Shown: piece by piece, positions 52,749 to 64,000 of the stretch
Layout: each line of letters opens with the position of its first letter
Numbering within the stretch: position 1 is the first letter of the stretch
NCBI RefSeq assembly: GCF_001909055.1
Contig: NZ_LVWI01000030.1
Location: 1 to 64,000 of the forward strand
DNA from: Paenibacillus helianthi
Lineage (GTDB): Bacteria > Bacillota > Bacilli > Paenibacillales > Paenibacillaceae
Reading direction: 5' to 3'
Length of the DNA stretch: 64,000 nt
The notes under the pieces: generated by a model
What the model was told of the DNA's origin: nothing
Database searches by the model: none
The model's input: the letters and a program-made list of their open reading frames with translations, nothing else
Program-made: the position numbers and the translations under genes

Positions 52749-54206
52749 ATGGGACTGAATATCGAAGAGAATAAGAAATTAGTAGAAGAGGTTCTGGAAG
52801 CCTATCCCAAAAAAGCAAAGAAAGACCGCGAAAAGCATTTCCAGATCAATACCGAAGAAGCTCAATCCTGCGGCACCTGTGCCCTGAAATCTAATATTAA
52901 ATCCCGTCCGGGCGTAATGACGCCCCGCGGATGCTCTTATGCAGGCTCCAAAGGTGTGGTATGGGGCCCGATCAAGGATATGGTTCATATCAGCCACGGT
53001 CCCATCGGCTGCGGACAGTACAGCTGGGGTACACGCCGCAACTATGCCAACGGGACGCTGGGGATCGACAATTTTACCGCTATGCAGATCACCAGTGATT
53101 TTCAGGAAACGGACATCGTATTCGGCGGTGATAAGAAACTGGAAGTGATTATGCGTGAGATCACAGAAATGTTCCCCCTTGCCAGAGGGATCTCAGTACA
53201 ATCCGAATGTCCGGTCGGTCTGATCGGCGATGATATTGAAGCGGTATCCAAAAAAATGTCCAAAGAACTGGAAATGCCGATTGTTCCGGTACGCTGTGAA
53301 GGATTTCGTGGTGTCAGCCAATCGCTGGGTCACCATATTGCCAATGATGCTATTCGTGATTTCGTACTTGGCAAAGCTGAGCTGGCTGAAACCGGCCCAT
53401 ACGATGTCAATATCATCGGCGATTATAATATCGGCGGCGATGCATGGGCTTCGCGGATTCTGCTGGAAGAAATGGGCCTTCGCGTCATTGCTCAGTGGTC
53501 TGGGGACGGTACTCTGAACGAACTGGAAATTGCCCATAAGGCTAAGCTGAACCTGATCCACTGCCACCGCTCGATGAACTATATGGTGGAGCATATGGAG
53601 AAGGCCTACGATATTCCGTGGATGGAATACAATTTCTTTGGTCCAACTAAGACCTATGAGAGCCTTCGTGCGATCGCAGCCCGGTTCGATGAAACGATTC
53701 AGGAGAACTGTGAGAAAATGATTGCCAGACACCAACCGGAAATGGATAAAATCATCCATAAATTCAAACCGCGTCTGGAAAACAAAAAGGTTCTGCTGAT
53801 GATCGGAGGACTGCGTTCCCGCCATACGATCGGCGCTTATGAAGATCTGGGCATGGATATCGTAGCTTCCGGTTATGAATTTGCCCATAAGGATGACTAT
53901 GAAAAGACCTTCCCGATGATGAAGGAAGGAACCATCATTATGGATGACCCGACTGCGTATGAGCTGGAAGAGCTCGCTCAGAAATTGAATGTCGATCTGG
54001 TAGGCTCAGGCGTCAAAGAAAAGTATGTGTACCACAAGATGGGCGTTCCGTTCCGCCAAATGCATTCCTGGGATTACAGCGGTCCGTATCACGGGTTTGA
54101 CGGCTTTAAGATTTTTGCCAAGGATATGGATATGACCGTGAACAGTCCGGTATGGAATCTGATCAGCAAGAAGGAAAAAGCGCAGAAGGAGGGGGCGGGC
54201 GTATGA
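52749..54206 (+). CDS. nifD: NifD, nitrogenase MoFe protein alpha chain
   Basis: Carries FeMo-co and half of the P-cluster. 485 residues. P-cluster ligands Cys62, Cys88 and Cys154 are in the standard places; the FeMo-co ligands correspond to Cys272 (IHCHRSMNY) and His439 (QMHSWDYSG). GGAGGGG precedes the ATG. The stop overlaps the nifK start by four bases (ATGA). Confidence 0.97.
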   Translation: MGLNIEENKKLVEEVLEAYPKKAKKDREKHFQINTEEAQSCGTCALKSNIKSRPGVMTPRGCSYAGSKGVVWGPIKDMVHISHGPIGCGQYSWGTRRNYANGTLGIDNFTAMQITSDFQETDIVFGGDKKLEVIMREITEMFPLARGISVQSECPVGLIGDDIEAVSKKMSKELEMPIVPVRCEGFRGVSQSLGHHIANDAIRDFVLGKAELAETGPYDVNIIGDYNIGGDAWASRILLEEMGLRVIAQWSGDGTLNELEIAHKAKLNLIHCHRSMNYMVEHMEKAYDIPWMEYNFFGPTKTYESLRAIAARFDETIQENCEKMIARHQPEMDKIIHKFKPRLENKKVLLMIGGLRSRHTIGAYEDLGMDIVASGYEFAHKDDYEKTFPMMKEGTIIMDDPTAYELEELAQKLNVDLVGSGVKEKYVYHKMGVPFRQMHSWDYSGPYHGFDGFKIFAKDMDMTVNSPVWNLISKKEKAQKEGAGV

Positions 54207-55762
54207 GTAAGGAAAAACTGGATATTCCAGACTACAACTCGCTATTTGCAGAGGAACGCTACGTTCAGCAGCGGGCAAATAAAAAGCAATTTGAGGCACC
54301 CTGCAGCGAGCAGAATACAGCGGAAGCACTGGCCTACTCCAAATCTGCAGAATATATGGAAAAGAACTTTGACCGTAAAGCGGTTGTGATCAATCCGCAT
54401 AAAGCCTGCCAGCCGCTCGGCTCGGTGATGGCTGCCCTCGGATTCGAGAAAACACTGCCATTCGTTCATGGATCGCAGGGCTGCAACTCGTATTTCCGCA
54501 GTCACCTCAGCCGCCACTTTAAAGAGCCTACGCCTGCGGTTTCCTCATCCATGACCGAAGATGCAGCAGTATTCGGCGGCATGAACAATCTGATCGACGG
54601 ATTGGAGAACAGTATTGCCCTTTACAAACCGGAGATGGTAGCCCTCTGTACAACTTGTATGGCTGAAGTTATCGGTGACGACCTTTCGTCTTTTATTGGC
54701 AATGCCCGCATTAAAGGCGTGATCACGGAAGAGTTTCCGGTAGCCTTTTGTAATACACCGAGCTTTGTCGGCTCGCATATCACCGGCTATGATTCCATGC
54801 TGAAAGGCATATTGAGCTACCTGTATGAACGCTCTGGAATTAAGGCTAGCCCTGGAAGCGGTACGGAATCCGGTGAGAAGCTGAATGTAATGCTTGGTTT
54901 TGAGCCTTACACCGGCAACTTTGCGGAAATCCGCAAAATTCTTGAAGCCTTTGACACCCAATATACGATCCTTGGTGACCACAGCGGCAACTATGACTCT
55001 CCGGCAACAGGCGAGTATGAATATTATTACGGCGGTACGAAGCTTGTTGATGTGCCCTTGGCGGCCAATGCGCTGGGCTCGCTGTCTCTTCAAAAATACA
55101 CCCTGAAAAAGACACAGGACTTTATCAGCGGAACCTGGAACCAGCCGATCACTGCAATGTCTACACCACTGGGGATCACCGGTACGGATAAGCTGCTGGA
55201 AGCGGTCAGCGAGCTGACGGGTCTTCCGGTTCCAGCTTCACTTACCGAAGAACGGGGCCGAGTCGTGGATGCCCTGACGGACAGCCACCCTTATCTGCAC
55301 GGCAAAAGGGTTGCGCTCGTAGGCGATCCTGACCTGTTGATCGGACTCATTGGATTCTGCCTCGAAGTGGGGATGGAACCCGTGCATATCGTCTGCTCAA
55401 ACGGTGATGTGGATTTTAATGATGTGAAATTTAAAGATGAAGCTCAGGCTCTTCTGGATTCAAGCCCTTATGGCTCGGAGGCTACCCTGTACATCGGCAA
55501 TGATCTCTGGCATATGCGTTCGCTGCTCTTGAATGATCCGATTGATCTGGCTATCGGCAGCTCGCATCTGAAATTCGCCGCCAAGGACGCGGGTGTACCG
55601 CTGATCCGGGTAGGATTCCCGATTCTAGACCGTCATCACATGCACCGTTATCCTATTATCGGTTACCAGGGTACTCTGAACCTGCTGAGCCTGATCGTGA
55701 ATACCGTGCTGGATGAGCTTGACCGTAACCACTCCGGCTTTAACTATGATTTGGTTAGGTGA
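54203..55762 (+). CDS. nifK: NifK, nitrogenase MoFe protein beta chain
   Basis: Forms the alpha2-beta2 MoFe protein with NifD and supplies the other P-cluster ligands, Cys69, Cys94 and Cys152. 519 residues from the ATG overlapping nifD; the longer upstream frame is not needed. AAGGAGG lies 10 bases before the ATG. Ends about 200 bases before nifE. Confidence 0.97.
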   Translation: MSKEKLDIPDYNSLFAEERYVQQRANKKQFEAPCSEQNTAEALAYSKSAEYMEKNFDRKAVVINPHKACQPLGSVMAALGFEKTLPFVHGSQGCNSYFRSHLSRHFKEPTPAVSSSMTEDAAVFGGMNNLIDGLENSIALYKPEMVALCTTCMAEVIGDDLSSFIGNARIKGVITEEFPVAFCNTPSFVGSHITGYDSMLKGILSYLYERSGIKASPGSGTESGEKLNVMLGFEPYTGNFAEIRKILEAFDTQYTILGDHSGNYDSPATGEYEYYYGGTKLVDVPLAANALGSLSLQKYTLKKTQDFISGTWNQPITAMSTPLGITGTDKLLEAVSELTGLPVPASLTEERGRVVDALTDSHPYLHGKRVALVGDPDLLIGLIGFCLEVGMEPVHIVCSNGDVDFNDVKFKDEAQALLDSSPYGSEATLYIGNDLWHMRSLLLNDPIDLAIGSSHLKFAAKDAGVPLIRVGFPILDRHHMHRYPIIGYQGTLNLLSLIVNTVLDELDRNHSGFNYDLVR

Positions 55763-55962
55763 GAAATTCTTACTTGAAGCAGAATAAATGTAAAATGATT
55801 TCACCCGGCGTTCTCTGGTCCCTACATTTCGGCGAAGGATTCTTTCAGCCGAATTTCTGGGACGGGGCAGGCCGGGAATTTGGCAATCATGTAGAATGGC
55901 CGTCTTAGCAGCGCAAGGTTTGCGTGAAGCAAGCAACTTTTTGCGAAGGAGATGAAGAGCCG

Positions 55963-57327
55963 ATGGAACCTGTTCGAAAAGACGAATTTGACTCCGGGGC
56001 TTGCGGGAGCCTGGCCCCAAAAGTAAAGCCCTGTCCACGGCCCAAACCGGGTGAAGCGGCTGGAGGCTGCTCCTTCGACGGAGCCCAAATTACACTGCTG
56101 CCGATTATGGACGCTGCGCATCTTGTCCATGGTCCGATTGCTTGTGCGGGGAACAGCTGGGAGAGCAGGGGAACCCTGTCCAGCGGCCCTTCCCTGTCTC
56201 AATATGGTTTTGCTACGGATCTTACGGATTCCGATATTATTTTTGGCGGAGAAAAGAAACTGAAGGATAGTATTGACTATATTGCCGAGCGCTTTGCGCC
56301 TCCGGCAATATTTGTATATTCAACATGTGTGACTGCTCTGATTGGTGAAGACATGGATGCTGTCTGTAAGACTGCAGCCGAGCGGCTCGGCATCCCGGTC
56401 ATCCCTGTGAACAGTCCCGGATTTGTCGGCAGCAAGAATCTCGGTAACCGGCTGGCCGGAGATGCGCTGCTGCAATATGTTATCGGCACCGGAGAACCGG
56501 CTCCCGAGATGTCCATGGGTATCAACCTAATAGGTGAATACAATATTGCCGGTGAGATGTGGGATATCGAGAAGCTGATGAACAATGCAGGTATTTCGGT
56601 AACCTCACGTATTACTGGAGATGCCCGCTATAAGGAGCTTACTTGGGCGCACCGTGCGAAGGTGAACATGGTTGTCTGCAGCCGGGCTTTGCTGGGACTC
56701 GCCAGGGAAATGGAGTCCAGATACGGAATTCCATACTTTGAGGGCTCATTCTATGGCGCCAAGGAAACGACCTATTCGCTAAGACAAATGGCTTATTTGA
56801 TGAATGACCGCGAAATGGAGCGCCGGGTAGACCGTCTGACCGAACGTGAAGAGGCCCGTCTTACCCAGGATCTTCGTCCATACCGCAAGATCCTGAAAGG
56901 TAAGAAGGCGGTGCTCTATACCGGCGGTGTCAAAAGCTGGTCCGTTATTTCTGCACTTAAGGAGCTTGGTGTTCAGGTGGTGGGCGTTGGCACGAACAAA
57001 AGCACGGAAGATGACGTTCGGCGGATTGCCGACCGTGTGGGGGATGACACCGAATATATTCCCGAAGGCGGAGCCAGCCGCATCCTCAAAACGGTGCGGG
57101 AACGCAAAGCGGATATTATGATCGCAGGCGGCCGTAATATGTACGTGGCCATGAAGGAACAGATTCCGTTCATTGATATCAACCAGGAGAGACACAAGGC
57201 TTACGCTGGTTACGAAGGGCTCTTGCGGCTCGCCAAGGAGCTGACCTATTCCCTGGCCAATCCGATCTGGAAGCTGGCTGCCAGTCCGGCCCCATGGGAT
57301 AAGGAGGCGCCTCCCTATGACCGTTAA
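55963..57327 (+). CDS. nifE: NifE, FeMo-cofactor scaffold subunit
   Basis: With NifN forms the scaffold on which NifB-co is matured by addition of molybdenum and homocitrate. 454 residues, NifD-like, with a Cys-rich N-terminus (ACGSLAPKVKPCPRPKPGEA, GGCSFDGAQ) and HLVHGPIACAGNSWESRG. ATG 55963 follows AAGGAG; an upstream GTG at 55924 would add 13 residues with a weak ribosome site. The 200-base nifK-nifE gap has no gene. The 3' end overlaps nifN by 11 bases. Confidence 0.95.
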   Translation: MEPVRKDEFDSGACGSLAPKVKPCPRPKPGEAAGGCSFDGAQITLLPIMDAAHLVHGPIACAGNSWESRGTLSSGPSLSQYGFATDLTDSDIIFGGEKKLKDSIDYIAERFAPPAIFVYSTCVTALIGEDMDAVCKTAAERLGIPVIPVNSPGFVGSKNLGNRLAGDALLQYVIGTGEPAPEMSMGINLIGEYNIAGEMWDIEKLMNNAGISVTSRITGDARYKELTWAHRAKVNMVVCSRALLGLAREMESRYGIPYFEGSFYGAKETTYSLRQMAYLMNDREMERRVDRLTEREEARLTQDLRPYRKILKGKKAVLYTGGVKSWSVISALKELGVQVVGVGTNKSTEDDVRRIADRVGDDTEYIPEGGASRILKTVRERKADIMIAGGRNMYVAMKEQIPFIDINQERHKAYAGYEGLLRLAKELTYSLANPIWKLAASPAPWDKEAPPYDR

Positions 57328-58645
57328 CAGAAGGAAGAAGCCAGCTTCGGTCAATCCGATCAAAATCGGCCAGTCGCTCGGCGCCGTGCTGGCACTGCAG
57401 GGCTGTTACCGTGCCATGCCGCTGATGCACGGTTCGCAGGGCTGCTCTGCTTTTCCCAAGGCGCTGCTGACCCGTCACTTTCGTGAGCCGATCGCCGTTC
57501 AGACCTCCGCGCTGCAGGAGATGGATGTGATCTTTGACGCGAACCGCAATCTGGAAGAGGCCCTGAATGTGGTGTTAAGCAAGCACCGGCCTGATATTAT
57601 CGGGATCATCGGGACGGAATTGACCGATGTGGCCGGGGTGGATTATCAGAGCATGCTCAAGTCCTACAAGCGGGAACGGAATATGCGTGGGGGGCTTGCT
57701 TTTTCCGTGGTATTGCCGGATTTCCGCGGGTCACTTGAATCCGGCTTCAGCGCTACCGTGGAGTCCATGATCGATGAGATGATCCAGCAAGTAGGGCATA
57801 AGGGCTCACGAAGCGTGAATACCCGGCAGATTACACTGCTGCCCGGATCATTTCTGACACCTGCGGATGTGATGGAGTTGAAGGAGATGATATCTTCTTT
57901 CGGATTCGAGGTTATTGCGCTGCCGGATATTTCAACTTCCTTGTCAGGGCATTTGCTGACCGGCTTCTCCCCGCTGACCCGTGGCGGTGTGCCGCTGGAT
58001 TCCATGCTGCAGAGCCTGCAGTCCGGGCTGACGATCGCGATCGGCGGCAGTATGGAGCGTCCGGCAAGGAGACTTCATAATGCGCTCGGTACGCCGTACA
58101 AGGTATTCGAGAGTGCGATGGGGCTTAAGGCTTCGGATGAACTGCTGCATTTTTTGCACCAGATCAGCGGAGAGCCGGTGCCGCTGCGGTATTGCTGGCA
58201 GCGGGAAAATCTGCTCGATAGCATGCTTGACGCGCATTTCCAGTTCGCCGGAATGTCCGTTGTGGCTGCGCTGGAGCCAGACCACCTGTACTCGGTCTCC
58301 GGGTGGCTTGAGGAGCTGGGTGTGGAGCAGAAAGCGCTGATCGCCTCCTATGAAACACCGCTGATTGCAGGGATGGAGCGCGAGGTATGGGTAGGGGATC
58401 TGGACGATGCCGAAGTGCTGGGCACAGGCGCTGATCTATGGATCAGCAATTCGCATGGTATTGCCGGAGCGCAGCGGATGGAAGCGGCATTTATGCCGGC
58501 AGGGTTTCCGGTATGGAATGAGCTGGGGGCATATATGTCAGTCTCTGTTGGATATAGAGGGGCTATGGAATGGAGTAATAAAGCAGGGAATTTGTTAATG
58601 CAGAGGGAGGTGGGCCGCCGTGAAAGTAGCATTCGCCACAGATGA
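57317..58645 (+). CDS. nifN: NifN, FeMo-cofactor scaffold subunit
   Basis: Partner of NifE, NifK-like. 442 residues with the typical MHGSQGCSAFPKALLTRHFR near the N-terminus. Overlaps nifE at its start (11 bases) and nifX at its end (26 bases), with GGAGG before the ATG, so nifE-N-X are translationally coupled. Confidence 0.95.
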   Translation: MTVNRRKKPASVNPIKIGQSLGAVLALQGCYRAMPLMHGSQGCSAFPKALLTRHFREPIAVQTSALQEMDVIFDANRNLEEALNVVLSKHRPDIIGIIGTELTDVAGVDYQSMLKSYKRERNMRGGLAFSVVLPDFRGSLESGFSATVESMIDEMIQQVGHKGSRSVNTRQITLLPGSFLTPADVMELKEMISSFGFEVIALPDISTSLSGHLLTGFSPLTRGGVPLDSMLQSLQSGLTIAIGGSMERPARRLHNALGTPYKVFESAMGLKASDELLHFLHQISGEPVPLRYCWQRENLLDSMLDAHFQFAGMSVVAALEPDHLYSVSGWLEELGVEQKALIASYETPLIAGMEREVWVGDLDDAEVLGTGADLWISNSHGIAGAQRMEAAFMPAGFPVWNELGAYMSVSVGYRGAMEWSNKAGNLLMQREVGRRESSIRHR

Positions 58646-59036
58646 TGGAAACCGGGTGAATGCCCATTTCGGGCAAAGTCCTATGTTCGCCGTATATAAT
58701 GTGACCAAAAATGGCGGTGAACTGCTTGAGCTACGCAAGCTGCCGGTTGTTCTGAATCAGGATGAAGCCGGGAAAATTGACAGCCGCCTGGCGGCGGTAG
58801 AGGATTGTACGCTGATCTTCATCATGCAGATCGGCGCTTCAGCCGCCGCGCGGGTGACACGCCGCAAGATAATGCCGGTCAAGGTTCCCTTCGGCAGCCC
58901 GATTGATGAGCAGGTGAAACGTCTGGTTGAGATGCTTCAGGGCAAGCCGCCGATGTGGCTGGCCAAAGTCCTACGTGCAGAAGAAGAAGAAGAAGGCACA
59001 GGTGAAGGGGAGGAAGCGAATGGAACCGTTGGCTAA
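58620..59036 (+). CDS. nifX: NifX, FeMo-cofactor intermediate-binding protein
   Basis: 138 residues, small carrier of NifB-co/VK-cluster between NifB and NifEN. FATDDGNRVNAHFGQSPMF is the family start, and this fold also forms the C-terminal domain of NifB here. GTG start after GGAGGTG, inside the end of nifN. C-terminus is Glu-rich. Confidence 0.94.
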   Translation: MKVAFATDDGNRVNAHFGQSPMFAVYNVTKNGGELLELRKLPVVLNQDEAGKIDSRLAAVEDCTLIFIMQIGASAAARVTRRKIMPVKVPFGSPIDEQVKRLVEMLQGKPPMWLAKVLRAEEEEEGTGEGEEANGTVG

Positions 59037-59586
59037 TGACAGGTTGGCATTTCAGGCGGGAACTTTCCAAGAGGAGGCGTCGGTGCAACCCCGCCGCCGC
59101 AAGGCGGTAAAAGAACTGGATCAGGATACGGCGGATGCTTTTGTCCGCCGTTTGTGCAATCTTTTGGATACAGCCGACTTCTTCGGACGTCATGCTTCGC
59201 TGTCCCCGCAGGAGAAGATAACCAAGCTGTTCCTGGCTTCGGCCGAGGACAAGGATAAATCCGAATTCAACTGTGCCGTATCACCGAAGGTTCGCCAGCA
59301 GGTTCCGGTTCTGTTCCAGGCGATCGCCGGGGTCATGGAAGAGAAGAGCGGAACCATGGTGCAAAGTACTGCCGAGATTAATGAAGAGGGCTTTGGGCGG
59401 GGGCTGCTGTACACCGGGCGTGTGATTCTGGTGCTCAAAAGTCTGCGGGCCGGTGCTCCTTTCCCGTTCACCTCCGAGGAGAAGACTATTCGTTATGGAG
59501 TGGAATGTATCGAGGAAGGCCTTGCGTTTCTGGAGAAGTATAATGAAATGTCTGCCTTCCACGGTTTGCTGAGTCTGGAAGGCTAG
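59020..59586 (+). CDS. NifX-associated DUF269-type protein
   Basis: 188 residues from ATG 59020 (GGGGAGG upstream, overlapping the nifX end). The second half (VKELDQDTADAFVRRLCNLL... through KSLRAGAPFPFTSEEKTIRY) matches the DUF269 family found next to nifX in many diazotrophs. Role in FeMo-co assembly is inferred from location only. It is the extra ORF that separates one Paenibacillus nif cluster type from the simpler one where hesA follows nifX. Confidence 0.82.
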   Translation: MEPLANDRLAFQAGTFQEEASVQPRRRKAVKELDQDTADAFVRRLCNLLDTADFFGRHASLSPQEKITKLFLASAEDKDKSEFNCAVSPKVRQQVPVLFQAIAGVMEEKSGTMVQSTAEINEEGFGRGLLYTGRVILVLKSLRAGAPFPFTSEEKTIRYGVECIEEGLAFLEKYNEMSAFHGLLSLEG

Positions 59587-59626
59587 GGATCAGAAATCTA
59601 ATGTTCAGTCACAGGGGGAATCGGGC

Positions 59627-60379
59627 ATGAAGCAGCTTGCCGGAGGTTTGGAGCTGGAACGGTATGCCCGGCAGTTGAAGCTGCTGGGTGAAGACGGGCA
59701 GAAGGCTCTGAAGGAAGCGACGGTCATGGTGGCCGGAATTGGCGGACTTGGAGGAACGGCAGCGATGTATCTGGCCGCGGCGGGCGTTGGCAAGCTTATT
59801 TTGGCCCATGAAGGAATAATTGTCCCGCCTGATCTCAATCGGCAGATTCTAATGGACACAGATCATCTGGGGATGGAACGGATCAGTACAGCTATAACCC
59901 ATTTGAAGCGCCTGAACCCGCATGTCGAGATCGAGGGATATAATGCAAGAATTGAATATGACCTTGCCAAACCCTGGGTACTGGACGCAGATATTGTAAT
60001 CGACGCCCGTTATGATTTTCCAGAGAGGTATGCTCTGAACCGCCTGTGTGTAGATACCGGCACACCTATGGTGGAAGCTGCAATGTACGGATTTGAAATT
60101 TCGCTTACCACCGTTATTCCTGGTGTTACACCCTGCCTCGAGTGCTTATACCCGGATGTGCAGCCTCAGTGGGAGCCGCTTGGATTTCCAGTTTTGGGAG
60201 CGACATCCGGAATTGCAGGTTGTATGGCTGCGCTGGAAGCCGTAAAATGGATTACAGGGGTAGGGACAACTTATGCGGGCGTGATGCATCGCTTCAGCTC
60301 ACTCGACTTCGCCTGTTACAGCGTCCATATTTCCCGTAATCCGAATTGCGCTTGCTGCGGAGAAGGAGGTACACCGTGA
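59627..60379 (+). CDS. hesA: HesA, ThiF/MoeB-like adenylyltransferase of the nif cluster
   Basis: 250 residues. ATP-binding GIGGLGGTA near residue 39, the E1/ThiF core, and paired cysteines CLEC and CACC for a zinc site. It likely adenylates a small sulfur carrier or a molybdenum-related ligand for cofactor assembly; the exact role is unproved. Start after GGGGG. Stop overlaps nifV start by four bases (GTGA). Confidence 0.92.
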   Translation: MKQLAGGLELERYARQLKLLGEDGQKALKEATVMVAGIGGLGGTAAMYLAAAGVGKLILAHEGIIVPPDLNRQILMDTDHLGMERISTAITHLKRLNPHVEIEGYNARIEYDLAKPWVLDADIVIDARYDFPERYALNRLCVDTGTPMVEAAMYGFEISLTTVIPGVTPCLECLYPDVQPQWEPLGFPVLGATSGIAGCMAALEAVKWITGVGTTYAGVMHRFSSLDFACYSVHISRNPNCACCGEGGTP

Positions 60380-61518
60380 AAAGTCTCAAGCTATGTGACA
60401 CGACACTGCGGGATGGCGAACAGGCGGCTGGAGTTTCATTCACGAGGGCGGAAAAGCTGGAAATCGCAAAGTTGCTGTCGGAGAGCGGAGTTGAACAGGC
60501 AGAGGTAGGAATTCCTGCCATGGGTAAACGGGAGCAGGAGGATATTGCGGCAATTGCCGAATTGAATCTCCCCATGAAGCTAATGACCTGGAATCGCTCG
60601 GTACCGGGGGATATTGACAAGGCACGGGCTACCGGAGTGAACTGGAGCCATGTGTCTATTCCGGTATCGGAGATTCAGCTGCATGGCAAGCTGGGGCTAA
60701 CGCCAGCGGAGGGACTGAACAAGCTGCTGGGTGCAGCGGAATACGCCCGGTCGCTCGGGATGACGGTGTCGGTGGGAATGGAGGATTCGTCCAGGGCCAA
60801 CATGGGTTTTCTGGTTGAGCTGGTGAATTCTCTATATAAGGAGGGCATCCGCAGGTTCCGTTATGCGGATACCGTCTCAGCGCATCATCCGGGACAGATC
60901 GCCGAGCGGGTAAGCACGCTGCTTGGTGAGGTTCCTGCAGATGTCGAGCTGGAGGTGCACTGCCATAACGATTTCGGCCTGGCCTGCGCGAATACGCTCA
61001 GCGGCGTAGCCGCAGGGGCAGTCTGGGCCAGCACCACAGTGGCCGGAATCGGAGAACGGACCGGCAACGCAGCCATGGAGGAAGTCGCTATGGCCTGGCA
61101 CCATCTGTATGGCGGAGAGAGTAACGTCAGATTTGATCTGCTGAAAGGCTTGGCCGACAAGGTGATTGCTGCTTCCGGACGAAGTGTTGGCGATGCCAAA
61201 CCGATTGTCGGGCAGCTGGCTTTTACCCATGAGTCGGGAATTCATGTGGACGGGCTGATGAAGGAGAGAGCTACTTACCAGACCTTTGATCCCGCGGAAG
61301 TGGGCCGGAGTCACCAATTTGTACTCGGCAAGCATTCCGGCACCGGCGGCGTATCCCATGTGCTGGACCAGTGGGGCCTCCAGATTACCCCGGATACCGC
61401 AGGGCATTTGCTGGAGCGTGTCCGAGAATACGCGGAGTCCCATAAAGGCACGGTCCCGGAATATATGCTGGTGCAGTGGCTGATGGAGGAGCAGCAGCGG
61501 GCTCAGAATGCTGTATAA
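60376..61518 (+). CDS. nifV: NifV, homocitrate synthase
   Basis: Condenses acetyl-CoA and 2-oxoglutarate to homocitrate, the organic ligand of FeMo-co. 380 residues from a GTG that overlaps the hesA stop and follows AAGGAGG. DmpG/HMGL-like barrel with CDTTLRDGEQAAGVSFTRAE and HCHNDFGLACANTLSG, GERTGNAA. Last gene of the operon. Confidence 0.95.
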   Translation: MKSLKLCDTTLRDGEQAAGVSFTRAEKLEIAKLLSESGVEQAEVGIPAMGKREQEDIAAIAELNLPMKLMTWNRSVPGDIDKARATGVNWSHVSIPVSEIQLHGKLGLTPAEGLNKLLGAAEYARSLGMTVSVGMEDSSRANMGFLVELVNSLYKEGIRRFRYADTVSAHHPGQIAERVSTLLGEVPADVELEVHCHNDFGLACANTLSGVAAGAVWASTTVAGIGERTGNAAMEEVAMAWHHLYGGESNVRFDLLKGLADKVIAASGRSVGDAKPIVGQLAFTHESGIHVDGLMKERATYQTFDPAEVGRSHQFVLGKHSGTGGVSHVLDQWGLQITPDTAGHLLERVREYAESHKGTVPEYMLVQWLMEEQQRAQNAV

Positions 61519-61633
61519 GCATAAGGAGTATTGCCGGTTACGGTGAAAATGAGGTTGTCTTATCTACCGGCAAGATTCCGGCAATGGCTGAGTCCAACGT
61601 TAGGAATTCTCGCAGTCGGGAGTATGGGAAGTG

Positions 61634-61680
61634 CAGGCAGTGGTGTCTTCCTTGGGGGAGGCGGACACTGCCTGTTTTTT
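61634..61680 (+). terminator. Terminator of the nif operon
   Basis: CAGGCAGTG (61634-61642) pairs with CACTGCCTG (61666-61674), followed by six Ts. It lies 116 bases after nifV and two bases before the remnant of an aldo/keto reductase gene. Confidence 0.93.
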
Positions 61681-61681
61681 A

Positions 61682-62308
<627 letters not shown>

Positions 62309-62380
62309 ATGTTGGGGAGGGTTATATATTCCTCATTAGTATCGGATTTCAGTAAAGCTATTTTAAAGTTTGCCTAGGAG

Positions 62381-62420
62381 AAACGGCTGCCATCCTGCAG
62401 GAGAGGAGGAGGCCGTTTTT
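62381..62420 (+). terminator. Terminator after the aldo/keto reductase remnant
   Basis: AAACGGCTGCCATCC / GGAGGAGGCCGTTT type stem with mismatches followed by six Ts. Confidence 0.7.
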
Positions 62421-62556
62421 TCTTTTTACACTCCGGTTGCGCTCTGGAATTTACGGTTTTTGAGCAAAGATAGCTTGCATCGCATACGACAAGCCTCTAC
62501 AATCTTGAGCAGGAACGTTAAGCAGAGAGAGCAAGGATAAGGAGAATGGAGAAGCT

Positions 62557-63330
62557 ATGACGAAGAAAACAATCTTTTTTGATATTGACGGTACAATCTA
62601 TGATGAGGAGAAGAACATCCCCGCTTCCACGAAGGAAGCTATTGCTGAACTGAAAAGACAGGGGCATCATGTAGCAATTGCCACAGGCAGAGCCGCATAC
62701 ATGTTCGAGGATTTGCGTGAAGAGCTGGACATTCATTCTTATGTGTCGCTCAACGGGCAGTATGTTGTTTTTGAAGGAGAAGTAATTTACCGCAACCCCC
62801 TGGATACCTCTTCCCTGCAGGCTCTAACCTTGTTTGCCGAAAAAAATGATCATCCGGTGGCTTATATTGATGCCGTAGGCATGAAGGTGAATGTTGCGGA
62901 GCATGAGTATATCAGAACCAGTATCGGGTCGCTGAAGCTGGCGTTTCCGACACATGATGCGGAGTATTTTCTGCAGCACGAAATCTATCAGGCGCTGATT
63001 TTCTGTCCAGAGGAAAATCAGGTGTTATACGAGGAGACGTATCCGCAATTTCATTTTATACGCTGGCATCCCTTGTGTATGGATGTGCTGCCGGGAAATG
63101 GCTCGAAGGCGGGGGGCATCGCTCAAATGATGAAATCGCTCGGGGTCCGGAAGGAAGATATCTATGCGTTTGGTGATGGACTGAATGATCTGGAGATGTT
63201 GGGCTTTGTGGGTCATGGTATCGCGATGGGCAATGCAGAAGATGAAGTGAAGGCTGTTGCGCGCTATGTTACCAAGCCAGTCAGTGAGAATGGAATTCTT
63301 GAGGGCTTGAGAATGGTGGGGCTGTTGTAG
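62557..63330 (+). CDS. HAD-superfamily Cof-type phosphatase
   Basis: 257 residues. HAD motif I FFDIDGTIY, motif II in ATGRAAY, motif III Lys near GNGSKAGGI and motif IV FGDGLNDLEML; the Cof/IIB cap domain lies between. Hydrolyses sugar phosphates, FMN or similar. GGAGAATGGAG precedes the ATG. No link to neighbours. Full length. Confidence 0.92.
   Translation: MTKKTIFFDIDGTIYDEEKNIPASTKEAIAELKRQGHHVAIATGRAAYMFEDLREELDIHSYVSLNGQYVVFEGEVIYRNPLDTSSLQALTLFAEKNDHPVAYIDAVGMKVNVAEHEYIRTSIGSLKLAFPTHDAEYFLQHEIYQALIFCPEENQVLYEETYPQFHFIRWHPLCMDVLPGNGSKAGGIAQMMKSLGVRKEDIYAFGDGLNDLEMLGFVGHGIAMGNAEDEVKAVARYVTKPVSENGILEGLRMVGLL

Positions 63331-64000
<670 letters not shown>

Overview
The window looks like a chromosome segment of a nitrogen-fixing Paenibacillus. 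The main evidence is a compact nifB-H-D-K-E-N-X-orf-hesA-nifV cluster preceded by a GlnR-type operator, the gene order known from Paenibacillus diazotrophs (the version with an extra ORF between nifX and hesA). Supporting evidence is a GerE homologue of the same length as that of Bacillus, S-layer (SLH) proteins, a membrane-anchored AraC regulator beside an extracellular solute-binding lipoprotein, a secreted GH5 glucanase and a manganese (yybP-ykoY) riboswitch before terC. The species cannot be named from sequence reading alone.

Layout. 1-0.7 kb: the 3' end of an IS3-family element cut by the window edge. 0.7-5 kb: efeOBU ferrous-iron uptake operon (minus strand) with a strong Fur box. 5.3-6.8 kb: a LacI-type regulator and gerE. 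6.9-9.6 kb: an iron/siderophore block, an AraC regulator in frame with a siderophore-binding lipoprotein, with Fur boxes before each half, then a nitroreductase. 9.6-25.8 kb: an AT-rich accessory zone of small, mostly unrelated one-gene units (SRPBCC, unknowns, SagB-like nitroreductase, Nudix, GNATs, paired ABC exporters, radical SAM, P-loop kinase-like, CHAP, lipoproteins). Several units are followed by a long imperfect hairpin with a shared tail of the type TTCGTGAATACAGAACGTTAT, reminiscent of integron attC sites, and the zone also has two pairs of longer direct repeats. 25.9-29.9 kb: PadR regulator, OFA-type MFS transporter and an old-yellow-enzyme/Fe-S flavoprotein reductase. 30-37.5 kb: a PAP2 phosphatase with SLH anchor, a membrane AraC regulator and an orphan sugar-binding lipoprotein. 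37.6-40.6 kb: a small protein, a coiled-coil repeat protein and a GH5 glucanase. 41.1-43.6 kb: a NitT/TauT-type ABC importer. 43.8-46.1 kb: a small secreted protein and a two-component system. 46.3-49.9 kb: a YcdB/SLH protein and riboswitch-controlled terC. 49.9-61.7 kb: nif region. 61.7-64 kb: a broken aldo/keto reductase, a HAD phosphatase and the start of a GH13 alpha-glucosidase.

How the parts work together. The nif genes appear to form one transcription unit with tight spacing, several start/stop overlaps and one strong terminator. NifH, NifD and NifK form nitrogenase; NifB, E, N, X and V make the FeMo-cofactor and its homocitrate; HesA and the DUF269-like protein are accessory. The leader before nifB carries a GlnR box, a possible sigma-A promoter and an unusual tandem 67-bp repeat. 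The nif terminator sits directly against a truncated aldo/keto reductase gene, so this end looks like a junction of an insertion or rearrangement. Iron acquisition in the first 10 kb is predicted to be Fur-controlled and would serve the iron need of nitrogenase, but that link is inference.

All calls come from reading translated sequence and motifs by eye. No database search, folding or alignment program was run.
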